Source: a virus. Taken from it: DNA of 20,080 nucleotides. Shown here in pieces: positions 4,790 through 12,577 of the stretch (position 1 is its first letter; every line of letters starts with the position of its first letter). The translations under genes were made by a program, and so were the position numbers. The notes beneath the pieces were generated by a model. The model was given only the letters and a program-made list of their open reading frames with translations. It did no database searches and had not been told where the DNA came from. The stretch lies in IMG/VR virus record IMGVR_UViG_3300017771_000169, positions 1 to 20,080 of that record; one strand, written 5' to 3'.

Positions 4790-7288
4790 ATGTCAGCATT
4801 TTATACATCAGTAGTTCGGTATGGCAATTCAATGTTGTATCGAGGCTATGACGGTCTTGGTAAAAGAGTTTATAAGAAAGATGTTTTCAAGCCTCGGTTT
4901 TTTGTGCCGTCAAAAACCGAGTCTCAATGGCGTGGATTAGATGGCGCTGTAATTGGCCCAGTAGAATTTGATTCTATGCGTGAGTCAAAGCAGTGGCTTG
5001 AACAATATCGTGATGTTCAAGGTTTAAAAATCTATGGTCACGCAAACTATATTCATCAATATATTACACAGCGATACCCAGGTGATATTCAGTGGGATCG
5101 CGACAAAATTAATGTAAGTACTATCGATATCGAAACTGCATATGAAGATGGGTTTCCTGAACCTGACATTGCAGACCAAGAAGTACTAGCTATTACAATC
5201 AAAAACAATATTGACGGTGTGTACCGAGTATGGGCTATGGGTGATTATGACACCGAAAAAGCTCTTATTAAACCTGTGCGCTATACCCGATGTGATAACG
5301 AGATAGATCTTCTTCTTAAATTTCTAGATTATTGGTCTATGCCTTCTGCATATCCTGATGTTATCACTGGTTGGAATGTTAAATTTTTCGATATTCCATA
5401 CCTAGTAAATCGAATTAATCGAGTGCTTGGACTAGAATCTGTAAAGAAGTTTTCTCCGTGGGGTATGGTTGATCATCGTAAAGTTAATAAGCGTGGTCAA
5501 GAAGCAACAACATATAATCTTGCTGGCATTCAAACACTTGATTATCTCGATCTATTTCAAAAATTTGGCTACACGTATGGTGCACAAGAATCGTATAAGC
5601 TTGATCATATTGCAAAGGTAGTACTTGGAGAAAAGAAACTTTCTTACGAAGAATCTGGCTCTCTTAAAAATCTTTACAAAGATGATTTCCAAAAATATAT
5701 TGATTACAACATGAAAGATGTTGAACTCGTCGATCGTCTCGAAGATAAGATGGGTTTGATTACTCTTGCTATGACTGTGGCTTATAAAGGTGGTGTAAAT
5801 TACACTGACACATTTGGTACCACTGCAATATGGGAATCAATCATATATCGTAAACTCAATTGGCAACGTACTGCTCCGCTTGTGCATGCAGACGAAATGC
5901 TTAAAGAAAGATTTGAAGGTGGTTATGTTAAATCGCCTCAAGTCGGTATGCACGATTGGGTAGTATCATTTGATTTGAATTCTCTGTATCCAAATATTAT
6001 TGTGCAGTGGAATATGTCGCCTGAAACCCTAAATAAAGATGCATCATATAATAAACCAAATGGTGTTGACTATTATATGAATGCAAATCAAAAACATGAT
6101 GACACTTTTACTGTAGCTGCAAACGGTTCGACATATAGTAAAAAGAATGATGGTATTATTCCTAATATTATTGTTGATTACTATGACGAACGTAAGTCTA
6201 TTAAAAAGATGATGCTTGCTGCAGAAAATCAATATCAAAAAGATAAATCAATCGAACTCGAAAAAGAAATTAGCCGTCTTACTAATTCACAAATGGCTAT
6301 TAAAATTCTTATGAATTCTCTATATGGTGCTATTGGTAATCAGTACTTCAAATATTTCGATCTACGTATTGCCGAAGGTATTACGCTTACTGGTCAGTTA
6401 GCTATTCAATGGGCTGAACGTGCAGTAAACGAAGAGATGAATAAAATTCTTAAATCAAAATCAGATTATGTGATTGCAATGGATACAGATTCATTGTATA
6501 TTAATTTTGGTCCACTCATAAAAAAACTAAATCCTGCAGATCCTGTTGCATTTCTCGATAAAATCTGTAAAGAACACTTTGAGCCGTGTATCTCTAAAGC
6601 ATATGATAAATTATATGCTAACATGAATTGTCATAAACCTCGTATGGAAATGGGTAGAGAAGCCATTGCAGATCGCGGCATATGGACAGCAAAGAAACGT
6701 TATATTCTTAATGTGCATAATAACGAAGGTGTTCAATACGAAAAGCCTAAACTTAAAATCATGGGCATCGAGGCTATTAAATCTTCTACTCCCGAAGTAT
6801 GTCGCGATAAATTCAAAGAAATATTTAATGTGATTATTTCTGGTACTGAATCAGATACGCAGGCATATATCCAAAGATTTAAATCGGAGTTCAAACAATT
6901 ACCTCCCGAACAGGTGGCATTTCCTCGAGGTGTAACTAATATTACGGATTGGCGTAATAGACAAACCGTCTATAAGAAAGGTTCACCTATTCATGTGCGT
7001 GGATCACTCATATATAATAAAGCACTTAAAGAATCTGGCATGATGAATAAGTACGAAGCTATTCAAAATGGTTCTCGTATTAAATTTGTGTACATGAAAA
7101 GACCTAATACTATCAAAGAAAATGTAATTGCATTTCCAGACGTGTTACCAAAAGAATTTGGTTTGCATAAACACATTGACTATGACAAGCAATTTGAAAA
7201 AACATTTATCGAACCACTAAAACTTATTCTTGATTCAATTGGTTGGACAGTTGAACCACAAAATACACTTGAAGATTTTTTCGTTTAA
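4790..7288 (+). CDS. 43: Replicative DNA polymerase gp43 (family B)
   Basis: The phage replicative polymerase with 3'-5' proofreading. The 832-residue product (T4: 898) carries Exo I D113-I-E115, Exo II with D201 in NVKFFD, Exo III with Y306 and D310 (YNMKDV), polymerase motif A SFDLNSLYP (about 393-401), motif B KILMNSLYG (505-513) and motif C MDTDS (564-568). The C-terminus TLEDFFV fits a clamp-binding peptide like that at the end of T4 and RB69 polymerases. The N-terminal region lacks part of the T4 length, but every catalytic residue I looked for is present. The gene has its own promoter and a GGAGG ribosome site. Confidence 0.98.
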   Translation: MSAFYTSVVRYGNSMLYRGYDGLGKRVYKKDVFKPRFFVPSKTESQWRGLDGAVIGPVEFDSMRESKQWLEQYRDVQGLKIYGHANYIHQYITQRYPGDIQWDRDKINVSTIDIETAYEDGFPEPDIADQEVLAITIKNNIDGVYRVWAMGDYDTEKALIKPVRYTRCDNEIDLLLKFLDYWSMPSAYPDVITGWNVKFFDIPYLVNRINRVLGLESVKKFSPWGMVDHRKVNKRGQEATTYNLAGIQTLDYLDLFQKFGYTYGAQESYKLDHIAKVVLGEKKLSYEESGSLKNLYKDDFQKYIDYNMKDVELVDRLEDKMGLITLAMTVAYKGGVNYTDTFGTTAIWESIIYRKLNWQRTAPLVHADEMLKERFEGGYVKSPQVGMHDWVVSFDLNSLYPNIIVQWNMSPETLNKDASYNKPNGVDYYMNANQKHDDTFTVAANGSTYSKKNDGIIPNIIVDYYDERKSIKKMMLAAENQYQKDKSIELEKEISRLTNSQMAIKILMNSLYGAIGNQYFKYFDLRIAEGITLTGQLAIQWAERAVNEEMNKILKSKSDYVIAMDTDSLYINFGPLIKKLNPADPVAFLDKICKEHFEPCISKAYDKLYANMNCHKPRMEMGREAIADRGIWTAKKRYILNVHNNEGVQYEKPKLKIMGIEAIKSSTPEVCRDKFKEIFNVIISGTESDTQAYIQRFKSEFKQLPPEQVAFPRGVTNITDWRNRQTVYKKGSPIHVRGSLIYNKALKESGMMNKYEAIQNGSRIKFVYMKRPNTIKENVIAFPDVLPKEFGLHKHIDYDKQFEKTFIEPLKLILDSIGWTVEPQNTLEDFFV

Positions 7289-7291
7289 TGG

Positions 7292-7320
7292 TTTACAATC
7301 GCTACAATATGTGGTATAAT
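7292..7320 (+). promoter_or_regulatory. Early-type promoter upstream of MazG-like gene
   Basis: TTTACA at 7292-7297, a 17-bp spacer and TATAAT at 7315-7320 preceded by TGTGG. It sits in the 57-nt gap after gp43. A start near 7327 leaves about 19 nt of leader with TGGAG before ATG 7346. Confidence 0.82.
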
Positions 7321-7345
7321 AATAGAAATAATGGAGTAAAGTATA

Positions 7346-7768
7346 ATGAATCAATGGCATCACGATATCAATGAAATGCACGCTAAATATGGTGTACATG
7401 ATTGGATTAAAGAAGAACTTAACCGCGAAGACAAAGATTGGTCACGGCTAAATAAGTTTTTACAATTTAGAATTAATTTTCTAAAAGAAGAATTGACCGA
7501 AACAGAAGATGCATTCAATAATAAAGATGCAGCAGAAGTTGTTGATGGTCTTATTGATTTGTGTGTTATTGCAATCGGTACACTCGATGCATTTAATGTT
7601 GACGCACAAAAAGCATGGGAAGAAGTGCACACTGCTAATATGATGAAAGAACGTGGTATTAAAGAATCTCGGCCAAATCCTCTCGGATTGCCAGATTTAA
7701 TTAAGCCACAAGATTGGGTTGGACCAAATCATGATGAAAACACCGGGAATATCAGCGACGCTCTTTAA
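7346..7768 (+). CDS. MazG-like / phosphoribosyl-ATP pyrophosphohydrolase-like protein
   Basis: An all-alpha NTP pyrophosphohydrolase-type protein of 140 residues. The magnesium-binding signature is visible: EExxE at 48-52 (KEELTETE) and ExxD at 64-67 (AEVVDGLID), followed by a helix and ANMMKERG. The C-terminal tail NPLGLPDLIKPQDWVGP is like that of cyanophage MazG-like proteins. Members hydrolyse (d)NTPs or related nucleotides to monophosphates. In a phage that makes modified precursors, a role in removing canonical dNTPs would make sense (inference; T4 uses gp56 for dCTP). The AEP-like gene begins before its stop codon. Confidence 0.85.
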   Translation: MNQWHHDINEMHAKYGVHDWIKEELNREDKDWSRLNKFLQFRINFLKEELTETEDAFNNKDAAEVVDGLIDLCVIAIGTLDAFNVDAQKAWEEVHTANMMKERGIKESRPNPLGLPDLIKPQDWVGPNHDENTGNISDAL

Positions 7769-8672
7769 TAGCGTCTTCGATAACAAAACAAACAAACGTG
7801 TTGATGTAGCTAACTTCAACGCGTTTGAACGTGTTCTATATACTCTATCAGAGAAATCTAAATCTTCTAAAAAAGAAGCTGATCTTATTTCGCCCGCTAT
7901 ATATAATACTGGTACTACTCGTGCAAATAAAAATGTTGTTGAGTGGGGTGCATGGTGTGCAGTTGATGTTGATGATCTGCAATTTGAAGGTGATTTAGAA
8001 GATGCAATTAGTAAGTATACTCGCAACTGGCGTCTCGTGTGTTATTCTACTGCTAGCAGTACTATCTCTTTTCCAAAGTTCCGTCTTGTATTTCCACTTG
8101 AAAGAGCGCTATCGAATGGCGAAATTTCTAGTTTCAATTACGCGTTACAAAAGGCCATCGGAGGAATTGGAGATGAACAGACAAAAGACCTTGCTAGAAT
8201 GTATTACATTCCTGCTAAGTATGATGGTGCTAACAATTTTATCTTCTCTTTCGATGGTGATTTTATTAATCCAAACGCATTAATGAAGGAATTTCCGTAT
8301 GAACAAAAAACTAGTTCCTCTAACTTCTTTGATAGACTCCCAGAAGAATTGCAACAACAAATCATCGAACATAGAAAAGGAAAGCTCGATAACACTAATG
8401 TGGTGTGGTCGTCCTATCGCGATTGTCCCTTCTTCCCTCGCAACATGGAAGCGGAATACAGAACAATAACAAATACTGGTTGGTATCATAAAATGTATCA
8501 AATTATGGTAGCAATCGCTAGTAAAGCTATAAGAAATAATTATCCGATTACAGCGAATGAAATTACTAAGCTATGTCAAGAGCTTGATTCAGAAACTGGA
8601 AATTGGTATAAAAATCGGCCTATAGATAAAGAAGCAGACCGAGCGTTAGAATATGTGTACAAAAATATGTAA
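7731..8672 (+). CDS. Archaeo-eukaryotic primase (AEP)-like protein
   Basis: The 313-residue protein looks like an AEP-superfamily primase/primase-polymerase. Counting from M7731, a metal-binding acidic motif (AVDVDD) is at about 77-82, the second motif region YSTASS with downstream PKFRLVFPL at about 105-123, and the third region DEQTKDLARMYYIP at 148-161. Family members have DxD, sxH and hD motifs; here the His of motif II appears to be replaced by Ala or Ser (STAS), which is odd and may affect nucleotide binding. The C-terminal half (from about 200) is not recognised. ATG 7731 and 7734 are both usable; a TTG at 7719 would add four residues. It lies directly after polymerase and MazG genes, and no DnaG-type gp61 primase is in this window. 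Confidence 0.65.
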   Translation: MMKTPGISATLFNSVFDNKTNKRVDVANFNAFERVLYTLSEKSKSSKKEADLISPAIYNTGTTRANKNVVEWGAWCAVDVDDLQFEGDLEDAISKYTRNWRLVCYSTASSTISFPKFRLVFPLERALSNGEISSFNYALQKAIGGIGDEQTKDLARMYYIPAKYDGANNFIFSFDGDFINPNALMKEFPYEQKTSSSNFFDRLPEELQQQIIEHRKGKLDNTNVVWSSYRDCPFFPRNMEAEYRTITNTGWYHKMYQIMVAIASKAIRNNYPITANEITKLCQELDSETGNWYKNRPIDKEADRALEYVYKNM

Positions 8673-8684
8673 ATGTGGTATAAT
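8656..8684 (+). promoter_or_regulatory. Early-type promoter for the modification region
   Basis: TGTACA at 8656-8661, a 17-bp spacer and TATAAT at 8679-8684 preceded by TGTGG, within the 3' end of the AEP-like gene. Transcription should begin near 8691, only about 3 nt before ATG 8694, so the transcript would be nearly leaderless. Confidence 0.78.
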
Positions 8685-8693
8685 AGGTGTATT

Positions 8694-9137
8694 ATGAAAG
8701 AATCAGTTAAAGTCCTACAAGAGTGTGCCGAACTTCAAGTGAAGAAAGGCAATGACTATCAAAACCCGCATTCGCGGATCAAGCAAGTTGATTATTACCC
8801 ACAAGGTGTTGCAACGTTGCTTGACATTGTACATGCTAAGATGCTTCGTATGCGATCAGTTATCGAAGCTATGCAATCAGATCCAAACTATAATCCTAAT
8901 TTCGAATCACTCGAAGATTCAGCAAAAGATATGATTAACTATTGTTCATTTATCGTTGAGTATTCTCGTGGTAAGATGCAAGGTCAAGATCCTAATAATG
9001 ATTTTTTAAATCGACCTAAAACTAAAGTACAATATACTGAACCTACAAAAGATGAAGTATATCCAGCAAGAGAAGATGTACCTGCTGAATTATGGGGTAA
9101 AAATATTAAGGAAGCTCTAGCAAATGATGAATGTTAA
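8694..9137 (+). CDS. Nmad1/DUF1599-like protein
   Basis: A 147-residue helical protein resembling the DUF1599 family, renamed nucleotide modification associated domain 1. Supporting patterns are KKGNDYQNPHSRIKQ, LLDIVHAKMLRM and FESLEDSAKDMINYCSF, that is, a K-x-x-DY motif, a conserved lysine helix and a D-x-x-NY helix. The fold is thought to be related to MazG-like pyrophosphohydrolases, and members co-occur with phage DNA modification genes. An upstream in-frame ATG at 8673 would add MWYNRCI, but that stretch is the -10 element itself, so 8694 is preferred. It overlaps the hydroxymethylase start by 14 nt. Confidence 0.6.
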   Translation: MKESVKVLQECAELQVKKGNDYQNPHSRIKQVDYYPQGVATLLDIVHAKMLRMRSVIEAMQSDPNYNPNFESLEDSAKDMINYCSFIVEYSRGKMQGQDPNNDFLNRPKTKVQYTEPTKDEVYPAREDVPAELWGKNIKEALANDEC

Positions 9138-9780
9138 AGACGTTAGAAATCATTTCATTGATGAATTAAAAAATGAAAGATTTACTATTGATAAAACAGG
9201 CCAAAAAACTATTGAAATGATTGGTGCTTCATTCATTGCAGATGATGAATCTATCTTCGGTCAACCAAATAAGGAATATATTAATGCAGAAATCGATTGG
9301 TATTTGTCTGGATCCACAAACATCAACGATATTTATGGAGACGATCGAGACCCTCCAAAAGCATGGCAGATGTCTGCAAATAAGTATGGAGAAATCAACT
9401 CAAACTATGGATACCTCGTATTTGACGATAAGTGGTATCGCCAATATGATAATGTCGTTAACGAATTAGCTGCAAATAAAGATTCGCGTAGAGCTTGTAT
9501 GGTCTATAATCGTCCATCAATTTGGGCTGAATTCGATGCAAATGGCAAGAATGATTTTATTTGTACAAATGCAGTTACATATTATGTTCGAAATGATATG
9601 CTGCATTCTGTTGTGCAGATGAGATCTAATGATGTAGTGTATGGCTATAAAAATGATTATGCATGGCAAAGCTATATGTTGCACTGTGTTGCAAATGACT
9701 TAGAAGTTGATCAAGGCACTATTACTTGGCAAGTTCAAAACCTACACGTTTATGAAAGGCATTTTGATCTTGTTAAATAA
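9124..9780 (+). CDS. 42: Deoxypyrimidine hydroxymethylase, gp42 type (probably dCMP)
   Basis: A thymidylate-synthase-fold enzyme that uses methylene-tetrahydrofolate to add hydroxymethyl to C5 of a deoxypyrimidine monophosphate. The product (218 residues; T4 gp42 has 246) tracks T4 gp42 closely: TIDKTGQKTIEMIGASF, GEINSNYG, DSRRACMVYNRPS, the nucleophile C147 in CTNAV, MRSNDVVYGYKNDYAW and NLHVYERHF. D178 falls at the position of T4 D179, which replaces the Asn of thymidylate synthase and selects cytosine, so dCMP is the predicted substrate. It is truncated after the RHF block relative to T4. The start overlaps the Nmad1-like gene, and dCMP deaminase overlaps its end. Confidence 0.9.
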   Translation: MMNVKDVRNHFIDELKNERFTIDKTGQKTIEMIGASFIADDESIFGQPNKEYINAEIDWYLSGSTNINDIYGDDRDPPKAWQMSANKYGEINSNYGYLVFDDKWYRQYDNVVNELAANKDSRRACMVYNRPSIWAEFDANGKNDFICTNAVTYYVRNDMLHSVVQMRSNDVVYGYKNDYAWQSYMLHCVANDLEVDQGTITWQVQNLHVYERHFDLVK

Positions 9781-10231
9781 ATGGGATACTCGATACCTTG
9801 AGCTTGCAGAGCGCGTAGCGTCGTGGTCGAAAGATCCATCGCGTCAGATTGGTGCTGTTGCAGTAGGATCTAAAGGACAAGTTCTTGCTCAAGGTTTTAA
9901 TGGTTTTCCCCGAGGAATTGTTGATACCGCAGATCGTTATAACAATCGCGAGATCAAATACAAATATGTTGTTCATGCAGAAATGAACGTCATATATAAT
10001 GCTACATATAACGGAGTTTCTTTAGACGGTTCTACGTTATATGTTTCTGGTTTGCCAGTTTGCTCTGACTGTGCAAAAGGTATAATTCAAGTCGGCATTT
10101 CAAGAGTTGTAATGAAAGAAGAAAATATCCCACAACATTGGGCAAAATCGTGGGCAATGACAGCTGGAATGTTTGACGAAGCAAATATTAATTGGGAGTT
10201 TATAAATGTCACAAGTTCAAGAACGTCATGA
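9752..10231 (+). CDS. dCMP deaminase
   Basis: Deaminates dCMP to dUMP, feeding thymidylate synthesis. The zinc site is clear: HAEMN (His ligand and catalytic Glu) and PVCSDC with two cysteine ligands, the proline immediately before the first Cys being replaced by Val. WDTRYLELAERVASWSKDPSRQIGAV and GFNGFPRG are the usual N-terminal landmarks. The start is uncertain: ATG 9752 is used here, but TTG 9764 or 9770 would match family length better and lie downstream of AAAGG (9755-9759). All overlap the end of the hydroxymethylase gene. Deaminases of T-even phages are reported to accept hydroxymethyl-dCMP, so the enzyme could also make hm-dUMP. It ends overlapping the next small gene by 26 nt. Confidence 0.92.
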   Translation: MKGILILLNKWDTRYLELAERVASWSKDPSRQIGAVAVGSKGQVLAQGFNGFPRGIVDTADRYNNREIKYKYVVHAEMNVIYNATYNGVSLDGSTLYVSGLPVCSDCAKGIIQVGISRVVMKEENIPQHWAKSWAMTAGMFDEANINWEFINVTSSRTS

Positions 10232-10415
10232 AGATTACATGAAGCGGCGTCTACGTGAAGAAAATATTGGTGTTAATACAGAATACACTAATATGAGACT
10301 TACAAAAGAAATTGAAGAACTTAAAGATAGAATTAAAACACTTGAAACTGATATGGCATACACAGCATATGCTACCAGCCCAGAAGAACAACGGATATAT
10401 GATTTAAAAAAATGA
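10206..10415 (+). CDS. Small coiled-coil protein
   Basis: A 69-residue highly charged protein without recognised family. Residues about 30-52 (RLTKEIEELKDRIKTLETDM) form a short predicted coiled coil with leucine/isoleucine heptad positions. The N-terminus is rich in Arg and Glu. GGGAG at about 10194-10198 precedes ATG 10206, and the end forms an ATGA overlap with the pyrophosphorylase-like gene. It may be an oligomerisation or adaptor partner of the neighbouring modification enzymes (inference from the coupling only). Confidence 0.7.
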   Translation: MSQVQERHEDYMKRRLREENIGVNTEYTNMRLTKEIEELKDRIKTLETDMAYTAYATSPEEQRIYDLKK

Positions 10416-11587
10416 GTTTAGAAACTACTGAATATTATGATGAATTTATTCGTTATTTTGATATGGCACAAGAACAACAAGTAAAGTGCAATGTTTCAGA
10501 AGAAGCTCCATATGGGATGATTCCCCATATGGAGTCTGGAATGAACGATGACTTAATGCATTGGATTGAATTATACGATGTTGTTGAGCGTAAATATGCT
10601 GGCTTCTCTCAAATTATGAATGATTGCTGGTCTGGTTGGACTGAAGATCATCCTTATTGGAAAAAGATGGAAGCTGGTTTACATTGTGATCAACGTAAAG
10701 TAGTAGCAGAAAATTGGACTGGTAAACATAAAGATTTTGATTTGCCAGAATGGCTATATCTTTTTATCTTACATCGTGTATGTGGTTCTGCTATTAATTA
10801 TGCAACTAAACCATCTGGTTATCATAATACATTATTATTTACACTTCATAAAGCTAAAACTATTGAAGACATGGTTTGGCATATGAAGAGGCATAAGACA
10901 CCATTTTATACTTCTGTTGGATACCAGTTTCCTAAATTTCCTAAACCACCACAAGGTTCAGATTATAAAAGAAGCGGTGATTACTACCTAGCAGAATTTG
11001 CTCCTCGTCTTGCAAGAGAGATGGCAGAGTGGCTACAAACTTCAAATGAAAGAAAAGATCTTCGAGAAATTGGAGAATATATGGGTAAATGGAATGAAAG
11101 AAACGGGCTTAATCGTTACACTTTTCAATATGCTGCCGTGGTTGCTGATATTGCAGATTGGTATCCTCAGTTTGTTAATAAAGAATCGCATTTTTATTAT
11201 GGTACTAACGCTGTTGAGTGCATTTCTTATCTTGCTAAACCAACCATAAAAATGAAAAAAGAAGTATTTCTCGACAAAGTTATGGATAAAATTTATGAAG
11301 ACACAAAATCATTTCCATATAATGCAGAAGATGTATGCTGTGACTTCATTCGTTGGGTAGAAAACTATATGAGACCAGGTGCACATTATTCACACGTAGA
11401 TATGGATACAGTATTTTCATCGAGCAAAATCAAAGATCATCCATTTGGTCGACAGAAGGCTATGCTCGAACTTGGTTTAGTTGATACATTTAATAATCGT
11501 AAACACCATCCATCAGATGATACAGTCTTAAAAGAAGTTAGTATGTCAATAGAGGAATACAAAGCTAAATGCGCCACGCTACATTAG
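10412..11587 (+). CDS. aGPT-pyrophosphorylase-like protein (DNA hypermodification)
   Basis: This 391-residue, mostly helical protein resembles the alpha-glutamyl/putrescinyl-thymine pyrophosphorylase families, which descend from HhH-type DNA glycosylases and act on pyrophosphorylated hydroxymethyl-pyrimidines in DNA. Supporting patterns are LYLFILHRVCGSAINYA (about 112-128), FRYTF-like and AADIADWYPQF-like helices, and a C-terminal DFIRWVENYMRPG...GRQKAMLELGL block. I know the family by pattern only, so the exact subgroup is uncertain. If correct, the enzyme would displace pyrophosphate from the activated base so that an amine or other group can be attached. It starts in an ATGA overlap with the coiled-coil gene, overlaps the next gene by 19 nt, and contains a perfect hairpin near its start. 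Confidence 0.55.
   Translation: MSLETTEYYDEFIRYFDMAQEQQVKCNVSEEAPYGMIPHMESGMNDDLMHWIELYDVVERKYAGFSQIMNDCWSGWTEDHPYWKKMEAGLHCDQRKVVAENWTGKHKDFDLPEWLYLFILHRVCGSAINYATKPSGYHNTLLFTLHKAKTIEDMVWHMKRHKTPFYTSVGYQFPKFPKPPQGSDYKRSGDYYLAEFAPRLAREMAEWLQTSNERKDLREIGEYMGKWNERNGLNRYTFQYAAVVADIADWYPQFVNKESHFYYGTNAVECISYLAKPTIKMKKEVFLDKVMDKIYEDTKSFPYNAEDVCCDFIRWVENYMRPGAHYSHVDMDTVFSSSKIKDHPFGRQKAMLELGLVDTFNNRKHHPSDDTVLKEVSMSIEEYKAKCATLH
10505..10533 (+). repeat. Perfect inverted repeat, 11-bp stem with 7-nt loop
   Basis: CTCCATATGGG (10505-10515) and CCCATATGGAG (10523-10533) are exact reverse complements around ATGATTC. It lies about 95 nt inside the pyrophosphorylase-like gene. There is no following T-run, so it is not an intrinsic terminator. 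It may be an mRNA hairpin that affects translation or processing, or a protein site (each arm contains the palindrome CCATATGG). Confidence 0.7.
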
Positions 11588-12555
11588 AAGCATTTATCGA
11601 ACAAGATAATAATTCTATTACATATAAAAATACAGTAGAACCTATATTAAAAAAAGGTAAAGTCACTAATCATCTATTAGAAAAGTGGCCGCTCGAAGAA
11701 AGAATACAAAAGTTCTTCGAGTTTTGTCGTGCGTATGATGTAAGAGAAGAACCTTTACTTAAATCTAATCCGCAACAATTTTCTCATCGATTGCATTGGG
11801 ATGAGATGCCATATGTAGAAGAAATGAAGAATGAAAAAGATGTAGAAAAACTTTTACATCATACTATTGTTTGGTCATTTAGTAACGAACATTGGTTGAC
11901 ATTTAGAGCATTAAGAGATCACGGTATTGAGGCCATGAAAAATAGATTTGTTACTGAGAGGCATGCAAGATCAGACTTATTTCAAATATATTATCCTAAA
12001 GGCACTAAAGTAAAAGAATGGCTATGTGAAACACCACAACGAATTGCCAAAGATTGTTATCCGCTTTTGCAGTCAAATCGCCCATTAAAAATGATGGAAC
12101 TAGCATCTAAACTTGAAAAACACACGAAAGAAAAATATGGATTTAGAAATGTTATGTACCCTTATAAGAACCTGTCTCGTCACATCGCCATGGCAAGACC
12201 AGATCTTGTCGATCCAGAATCGTGGGTTACACCAGGAACATTATCGTTCTATGGACTATGGCAAATATTTGGTGGAAAAAACCTCTTTGGTAAAACAAAA
12301 TTCAACTTAGATGAAAATGGTAACTATGAGCCAGTAAATGATCAAGCAAAATGGCTTGTAGAACAATTCAATACTTTAGCTGCGCATAAAGATAATCCTA
12401 TGCAACGGCAATATAATATCAACATCGAAGATAAAGCTTGTATGTGGTGTAAACATTTATTTATTAGACATGGTGTTAAATCTACTACAAAGAAAATTCC
12501 ATATGAATGGATTTATCCGCGTAATTTTTCTCTAAAAAAGAGTTTACATTCCTAA
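11569..12555 (+). CDS. Unknown protein in the modification cluster
   Basis: A 328-residue protein, largely helical, that I cannot assign. Visible features are aromatic-rich helices (VWSFSNEHWLTFRAL), a central segment with YPYKNLSRHIAMARPDLVDPESW, PGTLSFYGLWQIFGG at about 226-240, and CMWC near residue 285, which could bind metal or be structural. It overlaps the pyrophosphorylase-like gene by 19 nt, with AGAGGAA upstream as ribosome site, and is followed by the promoter for the PLP gene. The coupling suggests a partner in base modification, for example the enzyme that attaches an amino acid or amine to the activated base (inference). The start at ATG 11569 is well placed. Confidence 0.7.
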   Translation: MRHATLEAFIEQDNNSITYKNTVEPILKKGKVTNHLLEKWPLEERIQKFFEFCRAYDVREEPLLKSNPQQFSHRLHWDEMPYVEEMKNEKDVEKLLHHTIVWSFSNEHWLTFRALRDHGIEAMKNRFVTERHARSDLFQIYYPKGTKVKEWLCETPQRIAKDCYPLLQSNRPLKMMELASKLEKHTKEKYGFRNVMYPYKNLSRHIAMARPDLVDPESWVTPGTLSFYGLWQIFGGKNLFGKTKFNLDENGNYEPVNDQAKWLVEQFNTLAAHKDNPMQRQYNINIEDKACMWCKHLFIRHGVKSTTKKIPYEWIYPRNFSLKKSLHS

Positions 12556-12571
12556 TAAAATTTGGTATAAT
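12543..12571 (+). promoter_or_regulatory. Early-type promoter for the PLP-enzyme gene
   Basis: TTTACA at 12543-12548, a 17-bp spacer and TATAAT at 12566-12571 preceded by TTTGG. A start about 7 nt after the -10 would fall at 12578, the A of the start codon, so the transcript is predicted to be leaderless. No ribosome binding site is visible upstream of that ATG. Confidence 0.78.
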
Positions 12572-12577
12572 AGACCT

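Noticed and set aside
7757-7775. Hairpin GACGCT / AGCGTC around the MazG-like stop codon
   Set aside because: A 6-bp stem without T-run, inside the start of the next gene; too weak to call a terminator.
8002-8283. Hydrophobic + strand frame inside the AEP-like gene
   Set aside because: It has no ribosome site at its ATG, and its composition is explained by a frame shift of the gene above it.
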